Below, in pieces: positions 7,515 through 15,941 of a stretch of DNA of 64,000 bases. A program made the translations under genes and the position numbers. Source of the stretch: Jeotgalibacillus sp. S-D1 (GTDB lineage Bacteria; Bacillota; Bacilli; Bacillales; Jeotgalibacillaceae); assembly GCF_004358665.1 (NCBI RefSeq), contig NZ_SMZR01000005.1:231352-295351 (forward strand), given 5' to 3'. Numbering within the stretch: position 1 is the stretch's first letter; the number at the start of each line of letters is the position of its first letter. The notes beneath the pieces were generated by a model. The model was not told the origin of the DNA, ran no database searches, and was given only the letters and a program-made list of their open reading frames with translations.

Positions 7515-8273
7515 TTAATGCATCATCATTTCTTCAGCAATTTCTTCACCGCTTAGGTCTGAGAAGTAATAGGTAGGCCAGTTGGTGACTTCATCGAGGA
7601 GCGCTTCGCGGTCATCTCCCCAATACAAGTGATAATGATCTGCATCGGTTGGCTCGATGCCATGGTCACTGAATTGAATATAGGCGGGCATGGTTCCTTC
7701 CTGTTCTTCATCCAGTTTAAAAATGTATCGTACGCCTCGGTTGCCTGCTTCATATTCCAACACTTCGTAGCCGTCATAAGTATAGCTTCCAGAAGATTCC
7801 TCACCGTTTTCAAAGAAGGTAAATGTATCTCCTTCGATCACAACGCGATCCACGTCGGTTTCATACCCTTCCTTATAGTATTCCTTGTATTCTTCCTCCG
7901 TCATGTCGCCCTCTTCTGCTTTATGAGCAAACACCTGGTCTAAAGTTCCATCTTCTAAATAAGGATAGACAGATTGCCAGTCGCCTTCCCAATCAGATAG
8001 CTCACGATCTTGAATTTGGTCATCTTCAAAATAGCCATCATAGATTTTTTGTGCTTCTTCGTCTAATTCATGGTCATGATCGTGATCATGGTTGTGTTCC
8101 TCTTCATGGTCATGGTCATGGTCATGCTCTTCCTCGTGGTTATGTTCCTGTTTCTCAACCTCTTCTGAAGCAGAGTCGTTGCCATCTTCCTTAGTATCCG
8201 TATTCTCTTCTCCACAAGCTGCCAGAGTTAAGGCAGTCATAAAAATAAACGTTGTCATCCATTTTTTGCTCAT
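7515..8273 (-). CDS. ZinT-like zinc-binding lipoprotein with His-rich linker
   Basis: This 252-residue extracytoplasmic lipoprotein has a signal and lipobox (LTLAAC, Cys about residue 20). An acidic His/Asp/Glu-rich linker follows at about 43-70, with HDHDHD repeats that can bind several metal ions. A ZinT/YodA domain fills about 75-252, marked by WEGDWQSVYPYL, the inner HYHLYWG His cluster and WPTYYF. The family binds Zn(II) and helps uptake when zinc is scarce, often with ZnuA-type transporters. Here it stands alone. A Zur box lies inside its promoter, which supports induction by zinc starvation. The call is strong; exact partners are unknown. Confidence 0.9.
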   Translation of the reverse strand: MSKKWMTTFIFMTALTLAACGEENTDTKEDGNDSASEEVEKQEHNHEEEHDHDHDHEEEHNHDHDHDHELDEEAQKIYDGYFEDDQIQDRELSDWEGDWQSVYPYLEDGTLDQVFAHKAEEGDMTEEEYKEYYKEGYETDVDRVVIEGDTFTFFENGEESSGSYTYDGYEVLEYEAGNRGVRYIFKLDEEQEGTMPAYIQFSDHGIEPTDADHYHLYWGDDREALLDEVTNWPTYYFSDLSGEEIAEEMMMH

Positions 8274-8304
8274 ATGTATCTCCTCCTATTAATTTACTCT
8301 AAAT

Positions 8305-8333
8305 AACATATCGTAACCATTACGATTTGTAAA
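8305..8333 (-). promoter_or_regulatory. Promoter with embedded Zur box
   Basis: TTTACA (8328-8333) and TATGTT (8305-8310) are 17 bp apart on the minus strand. The spacer carries TCGTAACCATTACGA at 8311-8325, which differs by one base from the B. subtilis Zur core TCGTAATNATTACGA. Zur bound there would block RNA polymerase. Confidence 0.8.
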
Positions 8334-8357
8334 TAGTAATCATTCCTTTTTATTAAA

Positions 8358-8375
8358 CACTTACATTTGTAAGTG
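8358..8375. promoter_or_regulatory. Perfect inverted repeat upstream of the ZinT-like gene
   Basis: CACTTACATTTGTAAGTG has 8-bp arms and lies about 85 bp upstream of the start. It could be a second operator (TetR-like geometry) or, with the following Ts, a weak terminator. Function unknown. Confidence 0.4.
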
Positions 8376-8509
8376 CTTTTTAAAATTGATTCTATCAGCT
8401 TTTCCTTATGATCTTTCTAACAGTTTCCTCCCCCATTATCTTAAATAAAAAGCCTGCCCTCCGCAGTCTCTCGGTAAGCTTAAAACGAAAATCGAAGAAG
8501 ACTAAATAT

Positions 8510-8589
8510 TAAAACGGGCAGCTCTTTGAAGAGCTACCCGTTTTTGTTTTAAGAGAAAAGGCGGATGCTTTACTCGATAGCATTCACCT
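8510..8589 (-). terminator. Double terminator behind iolJ
   Basis: There are two hairpins in series: AGGCGGATGCT/AGCATTCACCT at 8559-8589, a relative of the pssA hairpin at 6520, and a stronger one at 8512-8546 whose arms CGGGCAGCTCTT and AAGAGCTACCCG are flanked by A- and T-runs. They end the leftward iol operon. Confidence 0.7.
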
Positions 8590-8599
8590 TTACTATAAA

Positions 8600-9457
8600 C
8601 TATGCTTTTTCATAGGCTCCCGTACGTATAATCACTTCTTCAATCACAGCATTTAAAGCCTGTTTACCTGGTTTTAAGATCTCCATAGGAGCATATAATT
8701 CCTGATTCTCTGTTAACACTGTTCTAAGCGCATCAGACCAGCCAATATTTAGTTCTGTATTGTAATTGACCTTAGCATGGCCATAGGAAATAGCTTTTTG
8801 CAAATCAGCATTAGAGATTCCGGATGCTCCATGAAGAACAAATGGTACATGAAGCGATTGGCGTAAACGGGCCATTTCCTCAAATCCCAGGTTGGGCTCT
8901 CCTTTGTATTTTCCATGGACAGAGCCCAAAGCTGGGGCAAGGCTATCGATTCCTGTTTCGATCGCAAGCTTCATGCATTCGCTTTGATCGGCGTATATCA
9001 TATCGCTATAGACACCATCTTCCGTGCCTCCAACACTGCCGACTTCCGCTTCAACAGTGACTCCTTGCTTATGTGCGTATTCAACCACCTTTTTGGTATT
9101 CTTCACATTCTCTTCAATTGAAAGCTTGGAGCCATCGTACATGACAGAATCGTAGCCTGCATCGACCGCTTCGAAGCATCGCTCAACCGTTTGGCCATGG
9201 TCTAAATGCAGGATAGCAGGGACCTTTATCTTCAAATCCTTTTTCATAATCTCAAAAATTTGTGCAAGCAGTTTAAAGCCACCCAACTGATCAACAATCT
9301 TATCTGTCGTGCCTATAATAACCGGCGCTTTACATTTTTCGGCTGTTTTCAAAATAGACTCCAGCCAGATTAATCCATTCATATTGAATTGAGGGACGGC
9401 ATACTTCTTTTCAAATGCATCATCTAGAATATTCTTCATTTTATAACCCGATTTCAT
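8600..9457 (-). CDS. iolJ: Class II aldolase, 2-deoxy-5-keto-gluconate-6-phosphate aldolase (IolJ-like)
   Basis: This is a Zn-dependent aldolase (285 aa) of the fructose-bisphosphate aldolase class II family. In inositol catabolism it splits 2-deoxy-5-keto-D-gluconate 6-phosphate into dihydroxyacetone phosphate and malonate semialdehyde. Metal-binding marks are HLDHG near residue 80, GSVHGKY near 177 and VLHGASG near 205. The N-terminus (NILDDAFEKKYAVPQFNMNG) closely resembles B. subtilis IolJ. The frame overlaps the upstream dehydrogenase by 17 bp. A shorter ATG start at 9439, right after that gene's stop, is also possible, and neither has a strong ribosome site. It is the last gene of the iol operon. 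Confidence 0.88.
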   Translation of the reverse strand: MKSGYKMKNILDDAFEKKYAVPQFNMNGLIWLESILKTAEKCKAPVIIGTTDKIVDQLGGFKLLAQIFEIMKKDLKIKVPAILHLDHGQTVERCFEAVDAGYDSVMYDGSKLSIEENVKNTKKVVEYAHKQGVTVEAEVGSVGGTEDGVYSDMIYADQSECMKLAIETGIDSLAPALGSVHGKYKGEPNLGFEEMARLRQSLHVPFVLHGASGISNADLQKAISYGHAKVNYNTELNIGWSDALRTVLTENQELYAPMEILKPGKQALNAVIEEVIIRTGAYEKA

Positions 9458-10457
9458 GATTAACTTTTACAGGCTTTCCGCTTTCATAGGATTCCTTAGC
9501 AGCCTGCGCGATTCTCTGAGCCATAATTCCGTCCCTGAACACTACTCCGGTTTCTTTATCATTGATAATACTGTCTACAAATTCCTGTGTTTCACTTATA
9601 AATGAATCATTATACCTTTCCAAAAAGAAATGAAGAGGCTGATCCATCTCAACTGTATTCGAGTGATAATATTTTAGATTTGTACTCGTTTCGTTATCAG
9701 CGACCAGTGCTCCCCCATTACCAAACACTTCTATGCGCTGATCATACCCATAAACAGCTTCTCTACTGTTATCGATTACTCCAAGTGCACCATTTTCAAA
9801 TGTTAACGTGATGATGGCTGTGTCGATATCACCCTTGTCACCAATGGCAGGGTTTACTAACGTCGCTCCTTTTGCATACACTTCGCTAACCTCAGAATCC
9901 AGCAAATATCTTGCCATATCAAAGTCATGGATACTCATGTCCATAAACATTCCGCCAGAACTTTCAATGTAATCCAAATGTGGAGCTTCAGGATCTCTGG
10001 AGGTTATTTTCAGAAGATGGACGTCCCCAACCTTATTGCCTTTTACTCTGGCTTTCATTTCTTTAAAGTTTTTATCAAACCGTCGATTAAAACCAACCTG
10101 GAACTTCACTCCGGCTTTTTTAATATGTTCATAGGCTTCAAGAGTTTCCTTATCATCAAAGCTGATTGGCTTTTCACAAAACACATGTTTATTATATTTT
10201 GCTGCTAATTTAATTAAGTCAGCGTGCGTGCTTGTGGGTGAACAGATAAATACTGTATTGATTTCCACATCTTCAAAAATATCCTGATAGTCTGTGGTGA
10301 TTTCTTCCACTCCACAATCTTTAAACCATTCTTGTAATTGATCTGAAAAAAGATCTGAAACCTTTTTCAATCGAACATTTGGGTTAGTTTTCAAGTTATT
10401 GATGTGTAATTTTCCAATTCTTCCTGCACCTATTACACCTGCTATTATCTTTTCCAT
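9441..10457 (-). CDS. Inositol 2-dehydrogenase family protein (second IolG-like)
   Basis: This 338-residue Gfo/Idh/MocA oxidoreductase has GAGRIGKLH at the N-terminus, the CEKPIS lysine motif and a D-x3-H pair in DMSIHDFDMARYL, the inositol dehydrogenase active-site pattern. Together with the gene at 12973 there are two such enzymes in one operon. Several bacilli split work between myo-inositol and scyllo- or D-chiro-inositol dehydrogenases, so this copy may take a different isomer. It lies between the symporter gene and iolJ. The inositol role is inferred from context and motif; the isomer is unknown. Confidence 0.85.
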   Translation of the reverse strand: MEKIIAGVIGAGRIGKLHINNLKTNPNVRLKKVSDLFSDQLQEWFKDCGVEEITTDYQDIFEDVEINTVFICSPTSTHADLIKLAAKYNKHVFCEKPISFDDKETLEAYEHIKKAGVKFQVGFNRRFDKNFKEMKARVKGNKVGDVHLLKITSRDPEAPHLDYIESSGGMFMDMSIHDFDMARYLLDSEVSEVYAKGATLVNPAIGDKGDIDTAIITLTFENGALGVIDNSREAVYGYDQRIEVFGNGGALVADNETSTNLKYYHSNTVEMDQPLHFFLERYNDSFISETQEFVDSIINDKETGVVFRDGIMAQRIAQAAKESYESGKPVKVNHEIGL

Positions 10458-10478
10458 CGGAACGTCTTCCTTTCTTAA

Positions 10479-12068
10479 TTAGGCTAATACCAATGGGGAG
10501 AATATGATATACATCGCTACTACTGTCAGCAATATAACCGTCCCAACCCATTTCGAGTGTTTCCATGGGGTTAAATCTACTTTGTTTTTATACTTCTCGA
10601 ATTCAAACTCTACTTTATCCGGCTTCAATGAACTAAAAATGTACAAAATAGCTACGTCAAGAATGAATAAAACGCTCCAGACATAAAGGTAATGAATGTC
10701 TGCAAGCAGTACTTTGGATAAACTATACGTGATGACGTGAAAAACAAACGTAACTTTCGCACCCAAAGCTGAGGTTTTTTTCGAGAAAAACCCGACTAAA
10801 ATGATGGCAAGCAGCGGCATATTATATAAGCCGTTGAATTCCTGGATTACTGCGAACAGTCCTTGTGGAAACAGAGAGATCAATGGTGCAATAATGATGA
10901 CAATGATCCCTACACCAACCGTTAGGATTCTCCCCATTCTTGCAATTTGGCGGTTATTCGCCTTTTTGTTAATAATAGGTTTATAGAAATCCAGACTGAA
11001 CAGTGTAACCGTCGCATTAAGCGCTCCAAGGAAAGAACTCATAATGGCTCCAAACACGATTACCCCGAAAATTCCATAAGCCCATTGCGGCAATACTTCA
11101 TTAAGGAGAGTTGGATAGGCCATATCCATCTGTAAACCATCGCCAAACATTGTGGCAGCTATAATTCCAGGGATCACGAAGAAGAAAATCCCAAATATTT
11201 TAAAGAATCCTACAAGCATCGTGCCTTTTTGTGCTTCCTTTAAATTTTTAGCAGCTAATGCCTTTTGTACAATCATTTGATTGGTACACCAGAAATACAG
11301 GTTGTTAAAAAACATGCCAAAGAAAAGAGCAGGCCAGGGTACAATCGTTGAATCAACCGGGCCCCAGGCATTTAAATTATCCGAAGATTCAGATAAAAGT
11401 CTGTCTACGCCATTTAAAAAACTGCTGTCTCCTAATGCAATAAAGCCTAAAACTGTAATAATACCACCGCCTAGCAGCAGTCCGACTCCATAAATGGAAT
11501 CACTATGTGCAACGAGTGAGAGACCACCGACAAACAAATAAATAATCCCGACAATCCCGATAAATGCAGCAATAATCACTACTGCTGTCATGGAAGATAC
11601 GCCAAGAAATTCCCCAACACCAAACAAATCATTAAATATTAAGGCTCCCGAGTATAAAACTACAGGCATAAAACTGACCGTATATGTAAACATAAACAGA
11701 ATGGACACAATCCTCTTTGTCATTGTGTCATAACGAACTTCAATGAAGTCCGATATTGTATTTACACCATACTTTAAATACCTCGGAAGAAAAATCCAGG
11801 CAGACAATACAATGGCTACAGCAGCAGTCACTTCCCACGCCATTACTTCTGCCCCTGCAACATAAGCTTGTCCATTTTGACCGACAAGATGTTCAGTGGA
11901 AAGGTTTGTCATAATAATTGACATACCGACTGTAGTGCCTACTAAGGACCGGCCACCAAGGAAATACCCATCTGAATCTTGTGTATTTATATTTTTACTT
12001 CTGTAGTAAGCGTAAAGGTAAATAGCCACTAAAATAACCAGGAAGCTAGTTATAGTAAACCAGTTCAT
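10479..12068 (-). CDS. Sodium:solute symporter (SSS family), probable inositol importer
   Basis: This 529-residue polytopic membrane protein has about 13-14 hydrophobic helices. Family marks include the N-terminal DGYFLGGRSLVG followed by TNLSTEHLVGQNGQAY, and AKNLKEAQKGTML in the middle. SSS proteins use the Na+ gradient to bring in sugars or polyols. Its place between iolE and the second dehydrogenase makes inositol the likely substrate, in place of the MFS transporter IolT used by B. subtilis. It is a paralogue of the carrier at 35720-37480 and shares the TNLS and NGQAY stretches. Confidence 0.88.
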   Translation of the reverse strand: MNWFTITSFLVILVAIYLYAYYRSKNINTQDSDGYFLGGRSLVGTTVGMSIIMTNLSTEHLVGQNGQAYVAGAEVMAWEVTAAVAIVLSAWIFLPRYLKYGVNTISDFIEVRYDTMTKRIVSILFMFTYTVSFMPVVLYSGALIFNDLFGVGEFLGVSSMTAVVIIAAFIGIVGIIYLFVGGLSLVAHSDSIYGVGLLLGGGIITVLGFIALGDSSFLNGVDRLLSESSDNLNAWGPVDSTIVPWPALFFGMFFNNLYFWCTNQMIVQKALAAKNLKEAQKGTMLVGFFKIFGIFFFVIPGIIAATMFGDGLQMDMAYPTLLNEVLPQWAYGIFGVIVFGAIMSSFLGALNATVTLFSLDFYKPIINKKANNRQIARMGRILTVGVGIIVIIIAPLISLFPQGLFAVIQEFNGLYNMPLLAIILVGFFSKKTSALGAKVTFVFHVITYSLSKVLLADIHYLYVWSVLFILDVAILYIFSSLKPDKVEFEFEKYKNKVDLTPWKHSKWVGTVILLTVVAMYIIFSPLVLA

Positions 12069-12085
12069 ATTTATTCCCCTTTGTT

Positions 12086-12976
12086 CTATAAGTTATCAAT
12101 ATACCGTTTCGCTTTTACGGCATACTCGAATGCATTACAAATACTTGGGTCCTGTTCTGCCTCAACAACAATCCAGCCTCGATAGTTATTTTCCTTTAAA
12201 TAGTTCAGAATCGGTTTAAAATTGATGTACCCATCACCAGGAACAGTAAAAGCTCCTTTTTTTACACCCGCCAGGAAACTATCCCTATCACTTTTAATTT
12301 TCAGCGCCACTTCTTTCCTAATATCTTTGAAATGAACATGCCTGATTCTGTCAAAATGTTTTTCCAGAATATAAAGAGGATCTTCCCCGGAAAAAACGAG
12401 ATGGCCAGTATCATATAATAAACTTACTTTCTCCGGATCCGTGTCCCGCATCAGTCTATCAATTTCCTCCGTAGTTTGGACGCATGTACCCATATGGTGA
12501 TGATAGACTAACGTCATTCCTTTTTCCTTCGCCAATTCACCCAGCTTTTCAAGACCGTGAGTAAAGCGCTTCCATTCTTCTTCAGTGAAAGCAGGCTTCT
12601 TATCAAACAACGGCGCATCCATTATTCCCTGAATGCTGCTGCCCTGCTCGGAAACAACGATTACCTCAGCCCCCATTGCATGGAGGAAATTCCTGTGCTG
12701 GATAAAATCTTTCTTTACTTGTTCAAATCCTTGTGTGGTTAAAAATGCACTAAACCAGGCACTGGCTACTTCCAGCCCTCTTATATCCAGAAATCTTTTT
12801 AAGGATGCAGGATCCTTTGGAAACTTGTTCCCCACTTCCGTTCCCTTATATCCTGCGAGTGCCATTTCACTGATACACTGTTCAAAAGAATTCTCCGCTC
12901 CCAATTCAGGCAGATCATCGTTAGTCCAAGCGATTGGTGCGCAACCCAATTTTATATTTTCCATGCTATTAATCAT
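12086..12976 (-). CDS. iolE: Inosose dehydratase
   Basis: IolE removes water from 2-keto-myo-inositol (scyllo-inosose) to give 3D-trihydroxycyclohexane-1,2-dione, the second step of the pathway. It is a TIM-barrel protein of 296 residues, the usual length. The N-terminal CAPIAWTNDDLPELG is the IolE hallmark, and metal-site pieces are YHHHMGT, LLYDTGHLVFSG, HVHFKDIR and VVEAEQDP. It overlaps the upstream iolG stop by 4 bp (ATGA), a sign of translational coupling. The frame begins MINSMENIKLG; the second Met is an alternative start. Confidence 0.95.
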   Translation of the reverse strand: MINSMENIKLGCAPIAWTNDDLPELGAENSFEQCISEMALAGYKGTEVGNKFPKDPASLKRFLDIRGLEVASAWFSAFLTTQGFEQVKKDFIQHRNFLHAMGAEVIVVSEQGSSIQGIMDAPLFDKKPAFTEEEWKRFTHGLEKLGELAKEKGMTLVYHHHMGTCVQTTEEIDRLMRDTDPEKVSLLYDTGHLVFSGEDPLYILEKHFDRIRHVHFKDIRKEVALKIKSDRDSFLAGVKKGAFTVPGDGYINFKPILNYLKENNYRGWIVVEAEQDPSICNAFEYAVKAKRYIDNL

Positions 12977-13998
12977 CCTTCGTAATGAATTTCCACCAGC
13001 TTATTTTTTTCTAATGATCTCTGGCAGGCAATCGCCACTTCTGTGCTTCGCAGCCCATCGACCGCTGTTACCTCAGGTTTCGTTTGTCCTCGAATGCATC
13101 TTACAAAGTCTTTAAGTTCATCCACATAGGCTTCTCTGAATCGTTCCGGAAAGCTTTGGGACGTCGGCCTGACTACGCCTTGATCATTAAAAACTGTCAC
13201 CTTATTTTTATCTGGTGTAGCAGCAATGCGAACCATTCCTTTTGTGCCAATCACTTCCGTTTCAACATGGTATCCATGGCTTGCTGTACGGCCAGCGACT
13301 AAAAAGGCTGTTGTATTATTTTCAAGCTGCATCGTGGCTGTACTCATTTCTACCTCATTCAACTCATTTAATTCAGGAAAGACTTTATTATTGCCTGTAG
13401 CCCATACTTTTGTGACTTCAGAGTTTGTGAACCAGCGAATTACATCAATATCATGTACGCTCATATCCAGATAAATGCCGCCACTCGGGCTCTTTTTAGC
13501 AAAATTAACAAAGCTTTCAAGACCTGCGATTGGATCGATTCCATACGACCGGATAATCGAAATGTCACCTATATCCCCTCGGTCAATCATTTCTTTCACA
13601 TACAAGTAGTCCTGATCATATCTCCGCATGAAACCTAAATGAAAGACCTTATCGCTTTTGTCGATTACCTTGCATGTTTGCTTGATCTCCTCAACCTCTA
13701 ATCCGATCGGCTTTTCACAAAAGACGTGCAGATCATGCTCAAGAGCCAATTGGATATGACTGGTATGAAAGCCGGAAGGTGTCACAATGCAAACCGCATC
13801 CAGTTCATCATTCTCGATCATTTCTTCATACGTCGTGTAGGCGTAAGGAACTTGATATTTTTCCTGAACCTGCTTATTAACGCTTTCGTCCAGATTTGAA
13901 ATAGCCGTCAGTTCAACATGTTTCATCTTATAAATATTATCAGCATGGATTAGGCCCAGACGGCCTAATCCAGCAATACCAATTTTAATCGTTTTCAT
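12973..13998 (-). CDS. iolG: Inositol 2-dehydrogenase
   Basis: This oxidises myo-inositol to scyllo-inosose with NAD+, the first step of the pathway. The 341 residues carry GLGRLGLIHADN (nucleotide loop), VFCEKPIGL (lysine motif near 96) and DMSVHDIDVIRWF, whose Asp/His pair is catalytic in this family. The gene lies between iolD and iolE and overlaps iolE by 4 bp. A second related enzyme is encoded at 9441-10457. Which copy is the main myo-inositol enzyme cannot be told from sequence alone, but linkage to iolE and iolD favours this one. Confidence 0.9.
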   Translation of the reverse strand: MKTIKIGIAGLGRLGLIHADNIYKMKHVELTAISNLDESVNKQVQEKYQVPYAYTTYEEMIENDELDAVCIVTPSGFHTSHIQLALEHDLHVFCEKPIGLEVEEIKQTCKVIDKSDKVFHLGFMRRYDQDYLYVKEMIDRGDIGDISIIRSYGIDPIAGLESFVNFAKKSPSGGIYLDMSVHDIDVIRWFTNSEVTKVWATGNNKVFPELNELNEVEMSTATMQLENNTTAFLVAGRTASHGYHVETEVIGTKGMVRIAATPDKNKVTVFNDQGVVRPTSQSFPERFREAYVDELKDFVRCIRGQTKPEVTAVDGLRSTEVAIACQRSLEKNKLVEIHYEG

Positions 13999-14017
13999 TT
14001 AGTCACACTCATTTGCG

Positions 14018-15937
14018 CTAATATTGTTTTGCTTTGTCTCTCATGCTCAGCACTTCCGCTGCTTTATCCATTATGTTTGCATTAGCTGAATGTTCGGAGA
14101 TACCTACATTCCAATAGCTCTCATACCCATCAGTCATGGTTTTTGGAAGTACTTTTATATGAATCAAAGTCGAATTTTCGCTTTCTTTTGCTTTTTTAAT
14201 TGCTGTCTCTACGTCTTGATTGTTATTAGCTGTAAAGGAATCAAAACCATAACCCTCTGCCACTTTTGCATAATCCACGGTCAGGATGCTGCCATCTGTT
14301 TTAGTGAATTCTGTACAGTAACTTTCGCTGCCGTGTCCCATTTGAAGATTATTGATACAGCCATACCCTGAATTATCAAATAGAACGATATTGAGCTTGT
14401 AGCCGTATTGAAGAGCGGTCACCATTTCTGTGTGAAGCATCAAAAAGCTGCCATCTCCAACCATGCAGTAGACTTCTTTATCTGGATGGGCAATTTTCAC
14501 ACCCAGCCCCCCGGCTATTTCATACCCCATTGTGGAATATCCATACTCAACATGGTAGGTATTTTCAACCGTGGAATTCCAGACTCTATGCATGTCTCCA
14601 GGCAGAGATCCTGCAGAAGTGATGACATAGCTGGAAGGATCGATCAATTCATTCACCTTAATTAGGGCTGTTGTCTGGGAATAATTTGTGCCCAGTTCAT
14701 TGGCATAAGCCTTTAGCTTCTCTCTGCCGAAGGAGTCTTTAATTTCCGGCTGATAGGCTTCATCATTCAGATCAATCTCAATTGCTGCCAGTCGTTTTCT
14801 TTCATTCAGCCATTCCTGTTTATAGTCTTCCAGCTGATTACGAAACTCGCTTTCATAGCCAACTAAGAGATCACCAAGCTTTTGAATTGTTGCCTTTGCA
14901 TCGCCTACCAGCTGAATCGCATCCATTTTATACGTTTGCATTCTGCTTACATTTACGTTGATAAATGCCGACTTTTCAAAATTAAAAGCGGTTTTAGAAG
15001 CAGACGTGAAATCTGTATATCTGGTGCCGATTCCAATAATCAGATCTGCCTCTTTAGCCGCTTTATTGGCAGCAAGTGTGCCTGTCACACCTACTCCTCC
15101 CATGTTATATGGATGATCAGAGGAAACAGTCGATTTTCCTGCTTGTGTTTCAACAAGTGCAACTTTGTATTTTCTTGAAAAATCTGCGATTTCATTGCCT
15201 GCAAGTGAATATTTCGCCCCGCCTCCAACTACGATTAAAGGTTTTTTTGCAGTAAGAATCTCTTCTTTAGCCCGTTCTAATGATTCTTCAGACGGAAGAA
15301 TTCGATCAACATAATGAATTCTCTTTTTAAAGAATGCCTCTTCATACTCAAAAGCTTCACCTTCAACATCCTGGGCTATTGATAATGTAACTGGTCCTGA
15401 AGTTTCCGGGTTTGTCATCACTTCAAAAGCACGCAAAAGAGCTGACATCAGCTGCTCCGGGCGTTCAATCCGGTCCCAATAGCGTGAAACAGGCTGCAGT
15501 GCATCGTTCGTCGTGATTTTATGGCTATGAAAATGTTCGATCTGCTGTAAAACCGGATCAGGCTGCCGGGTTGCAAACGTGTCACCTGGTAAAAACAAAA
15601 CAGGTAAATTGTTCGCTAAAGCGGTGGCACTGGCCGTTACAAGGTTTGCGGAGCCGGGTCCAACAGATGATGTTACAGCGAAAATTTTTCTTCTGAAATT
15701 TTCTTTGGCGAAAGCTACCGCAGCATGTGCCATCCCTTGTTCATTTTTCCCTTGAATTACTTTCATATGGCCTGTATCTTCCTGAAGGGCCTGACCAATA
15801 CCAAGCACATTTCCGTGACCGAAAATATTAAAGAACCCCTCAACAAATGGCGTTTCTTTTCCATCAAAGTGAATGTACTGGTTATTTAAAAATTTCACCA
15901 GCGCCTGTGCGGTTGTTAATTTAATTCTCTTTGACAT
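14018..15937 (-). CDS. iolD: 3D-(3,5/4)-trihydroxycyclohexane-1,2-dione hydrolase
   Basis: This thiamine-diphosphate enzyme (639 aa) opens the ring of the diketone made by IolE to give 5-deoxy-glucuronate. The N-terminal LTTAQALVKFLNNQYIH, GNVLGIGQALQ and GKNEQGMAHAA (Glu that activates ThDP), and the C-terminal ThDP/Mg motif VGDGSFLMLHTE with NNLQM, are all intact. I chose the ATG at 15937 (MSKRIKLTTAQ) and not the longer frame at 15952, because it aligns with known IolD starts and AAGGGTGAG lies just upstream. It follows iolC after 4 bp. Cytoplasmic. Confidence 0.95.
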   Translation of the reverse strand: MSKRIKLTTAQALVKFLNNQYIHFDGKETPFVEGFFNIFGHGNVLGIGQALQEDTGHMKVIQGKNEQGMAHAAVAFAKENFRRKIFAVTSSVGPGSANLVTASATALANNLPVLFLPGDTFATRQPDPVLQQIEHFHSHKITTNDALQPVSRYWDRIERPEQLMSALLRAFEVMTNPETSGPVTLSIAQDVEGEAFEYEEAFFKKRIHYVDRILPSEESLERAKEEILTAKKPLIVVGGGAKYSLAGNEIADFSRKYKVALVETQAGKSTVSSDHPYNMGGVGVTGTLAANKAAKEADLIIGIGTRYTDFTSASKTAFNFEKSAFINVNVSRMQTYKMDAIQLVGDAKATIQKLGDLLVGYESEFRNQLEDYKQEWLNERKRLAAIEIDLNDEAYQPEIKDSFGREKLKAYANELGTNYSQTTALIKVNELIDPSSYVITSAGSLPGDMHRVWNSTVENTYHVEYGYSTMGYEIAGGLGVKIAHPDKEVYCMVGDGSFLMLHTEMVTALQYGYKLNIVLFDNSGYGCINNLQMGHGSESYCTEFTKTDGSILTVDYAKVAEGYGFDSFTANNNQDVETAIKKAKESENSTLIHIKVLPKTMTDGYESYWNVGISEHSANANIMDKAAEVLSMRDKAKQY

Positions 15938-15941
15938 AAAC

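Noticed and set aside
8358..8375. Second Zur box
   Set aside because: CACTTACATTTGTAAGTG lacks the TCGTAAT core; kept only as an unassigned inverted repeat.
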